Positions 62,862-64,000 of a stretch of DNA of 64,000 bases are shown in pieces. The DNA is taken from NCBI GenBank assembly GCA_001692895.1, contig KV748179.1, forward strand, positions 5,168,668-5,232,667, in the 5' to 3' direction. Source of the DNA: Cenococcum geophilum 1.58. Its lineage: Eukaryota; Ascomycota; Dothideomycetes; Gloniales; Gloniaceae. The notes below the pieces were generated by a model. The model saw nothing but the letters and a program-made list of their open reading frames with translations. It searched no databases and was not told the origin of the DNA. A program made the position numbers and the translations under genes. Position 1 is the stretch's first letter. Each line of letters opens with the position of its first letter.

Positions 62862-63180
62862 TATAAGAGGCCAGTTTAACCGAAACGTATAATTATCTAA
62901 TTAATGGTATAAAATAAGAGTTATAGGTAAGTAGAAGATAAGTTAAGGTANAATAAGCTTTANNTAATAAAGGANAAATNCTTTNTAACCTCTTCTNTTT
63001 AGAGACTAATCGCTANTTCTTCTNTAGAGGAGAACTAGCTCCCTATATAATCCTTCTAAGACGCTAGCAAAACCCTTTACCCCTTATTTGTCTAACTGTG
63101 TCTTCTAAGACGTAGATAGAATATAGATAAAACCTCCTACTGTCTTATCTAATATATACCTTCTAGGGGATTCTGTTACA
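62862..63180 (-). repeat. 5' LTR of gypsy D
   Basis: 319 bp, reading TGTAACAGAATCCCCTAG at its outer end on the minus strand. It aligns with 6026-6345 (320 bp). The outer flank is ACTAC at 63181-63185, equal to 6021-6025. Several ambiguous bases (62951-63024) suggest collapsed copies. Confidence 0.88.
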
Positions 63181-63185
63181 ACTAC

Positions 63186-64000
63186 GTAAGAAAGATCTTA
63201 CTTCTTAAATAACTTATAACGTAATACGTTTACTAACTTTAGAAAAAGAGGATAGATACCTACTTGCCCTAAACGCGTATCGTAACGGTTAATTTTAAAC
63301 TATTTGTGCCGCCGCAACCGCATATAATGTTAATTATAAAACCCTTATAGCCCGCAGTAAAGGCTAGCTACTACGTGTTACTTACCCCCCTAACAGTTGC
63401 AAACTTACAACTACGGAAGAGAAGACTTTTAAGGACTAGGTATTATCCTTAGATATATATAGGCTTCCTCCTTACGTCTAAATAGTTAGCTATATGGCTA
63501 ACCTATTACTAGCCAGTCGCGGTATTACCCCCCCCACCTACGGTCGGCTAAAACTGGGCTATAAACTATATCAATCGACATAATATATTAAAAACGGCCT
63601 ATTTTCGGAAGTATAATAAGTAATGGGCGAAATGCAAAGACCCAACAACTATCTCTAAGTGGTTTAACCGTGTATGGGCCGTAACGGCTTAGTATAGTAT
63701 ACTTTTAGAAGATACCTTTAACTTTAACGAAACTAGATATGTAATAGGTGTAATAGTAACTAAAAAAGTTGTTATAGGAATATTAACGCACCGTACTGTT
63801 TATATTTAGCCTAGAACCAGAAAGTAGATAACTACGGTTAAATGCATTTCTACTATAGGATGGGCCCTTCTATTTATGCTTATTTTTACTAGTAAGGTCT
63901 ATCTTTCTACCTAGTATATAACCGATTTACCTTCTAGATAGACTATAGCGCTTAGTAAAAATGGATGGATAAATAATAGGCTTAGATATCACTGGCTTAC
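63186..64000 (+). pseudogene. pogo/Fot1-like transposase (DDE), continues past the window
   Basis: Main part of the transposon that starts at 5984, resuming after gypsy D. In order: an N-terminal psq-like helix-turn-helix (about 63250-63350, 'AYRNG' then 'AAATAYNV'), a CENP-B/Tc5-like DNA-binding segment with 'YMANLLLASRG' (about 63487-63525), a WF pair preceding the DDE domain (near 63660), and FNFNETRYVIGVIVTKKVV (about 63713-63770), where the family has NFDETGF with the first catalytic Asp; here it is Asn, as RIP would cause. 'GW' and 'WL' landmarks near 63960-63998 approach the second catalytic position. There are many stops. The 3' half and right terminus lie beyond the window. This family's termini match those of the MITE at 4966. 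Confidence 0.85.

Larger units (their letters stand above)
6026..63180 (-). mobile_element. Ty3/Gypsy chromovirus 'D', split over 57 kb by nested insertions
   Basis: A minus-strand gypsy element with two related LTRs (62862-63180 upstream, 6026-6345 downstream) and a 5-bp TSD ACTAC on both sides (6021-6025, 63181-63185). Its own sequence survives in pieces: gag (61668-62860), protease to integrase (55478 down to 51998), integrase C-terminus and chromodomain (35445 down to about 34930), a poorly understood tail (to about 33187), and a last piece ending in a purine tract (6457 down to 6346). The giant Plavaka transposon, gypsy A and gypsy F lie between these pieces. The integrase and chromodomain join across gypsy A is collinear. 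It is heavily RIP-mutated, with around a hundred or more breaks. It is older than everything nested inside it. Confidence 0.85.

Noticed and set aside
1-64000. tRNA, rRNA or intact host genes
   Set aside because: None recognised on either strand; every coding signal belongs to a transposable element or its cargo.

Overview
This window is a stack of nested, decayed transposable elements from a filamentous ascomycete (Pezizomycotina-type) genome. I see no intact host gene, tRNA, rRNA or CRISPR array. Nearly all the DNA carries the mark of repeat-induced point mutation (RIP): CpA/TpG steps are depleted, TpA steps and TAG/TAA stops are everywhere, and many CpG steps survive. The longest open frames are about 60-120 codons, and most are chance frames opposite to or out of frame with old transposon genes. 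The organism is inferred from RIP, the chromodomain Ty3/Gypsy (chromovirus) families, the Fot1/pogo-like transposase and the Plavaka transposase; I cannot name a species.

Target-site duplications (TSDs) let most of the nest be unpacked. (1) Oldest, at the left, are a chromovirus relic (G, 557-3450) between two arms of an inverted repeat, and a minus-strand gypsy integrase fragment (C, about 4580-5983). C carries a 425-bp palindromic MITE (4966-5390) and the start of a pogo/Fot1-like transposon (5984). (2) That pogo element is split by gypsy D, a minus-strand element whose LTRs are at 6026-6345 and 62862-63180, both flanked by ACTAC. D therefore spans 57 kb of the window, and the pogo transposase resumes at 63186 and runs off the right edge. 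(3) Inserted into D are a giant Plavaka-type DNA transposon (about 6458-33186), gypsy A (35446-51997, TSD TAAGA) and gypsy F (55479-61667, TSD CTAAT). (4) The giant transposon contains gypsy E (23694-29620, TSD CTCTA) and a 1-kb retroposon (6671-7684, 15-bp TSD). Gypsy A contains two retroposons of the same family (37259-37568; 38350-48171) and a solo LTR (48682-49002, TSD AAAGT). (5) The long retroposon is itself split by gypsy B (40366-47279, TSD AAAAT).

The most interesting object is the giant DNA transposon. With its later insertions removed it is about 20 kb. Read through its RIP damage, it carries a SNF2-family ATPase gene (minus strand), a zinc-knuckle plus UPF1-like SF1 helicase gene (plus), a possible unidentified minus-strand gene, and a Plavaka transposase gene (plus). 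At its right end are 27-bp and 30-bp tandem arrays. A transposon combining its own transposase with two different nucleic-acid motor proteins is not an arrangement I recognise.

Other regularities: three LTR families share TTCTGCC-type short repeats; three gypsy elements share a palindrome-bearing module in their 3' non-coding tails; and the short insertions (solo LTR, small retroposons) look much less mutated than the long ones, as expected if RIP spares short or low-copy sequences.
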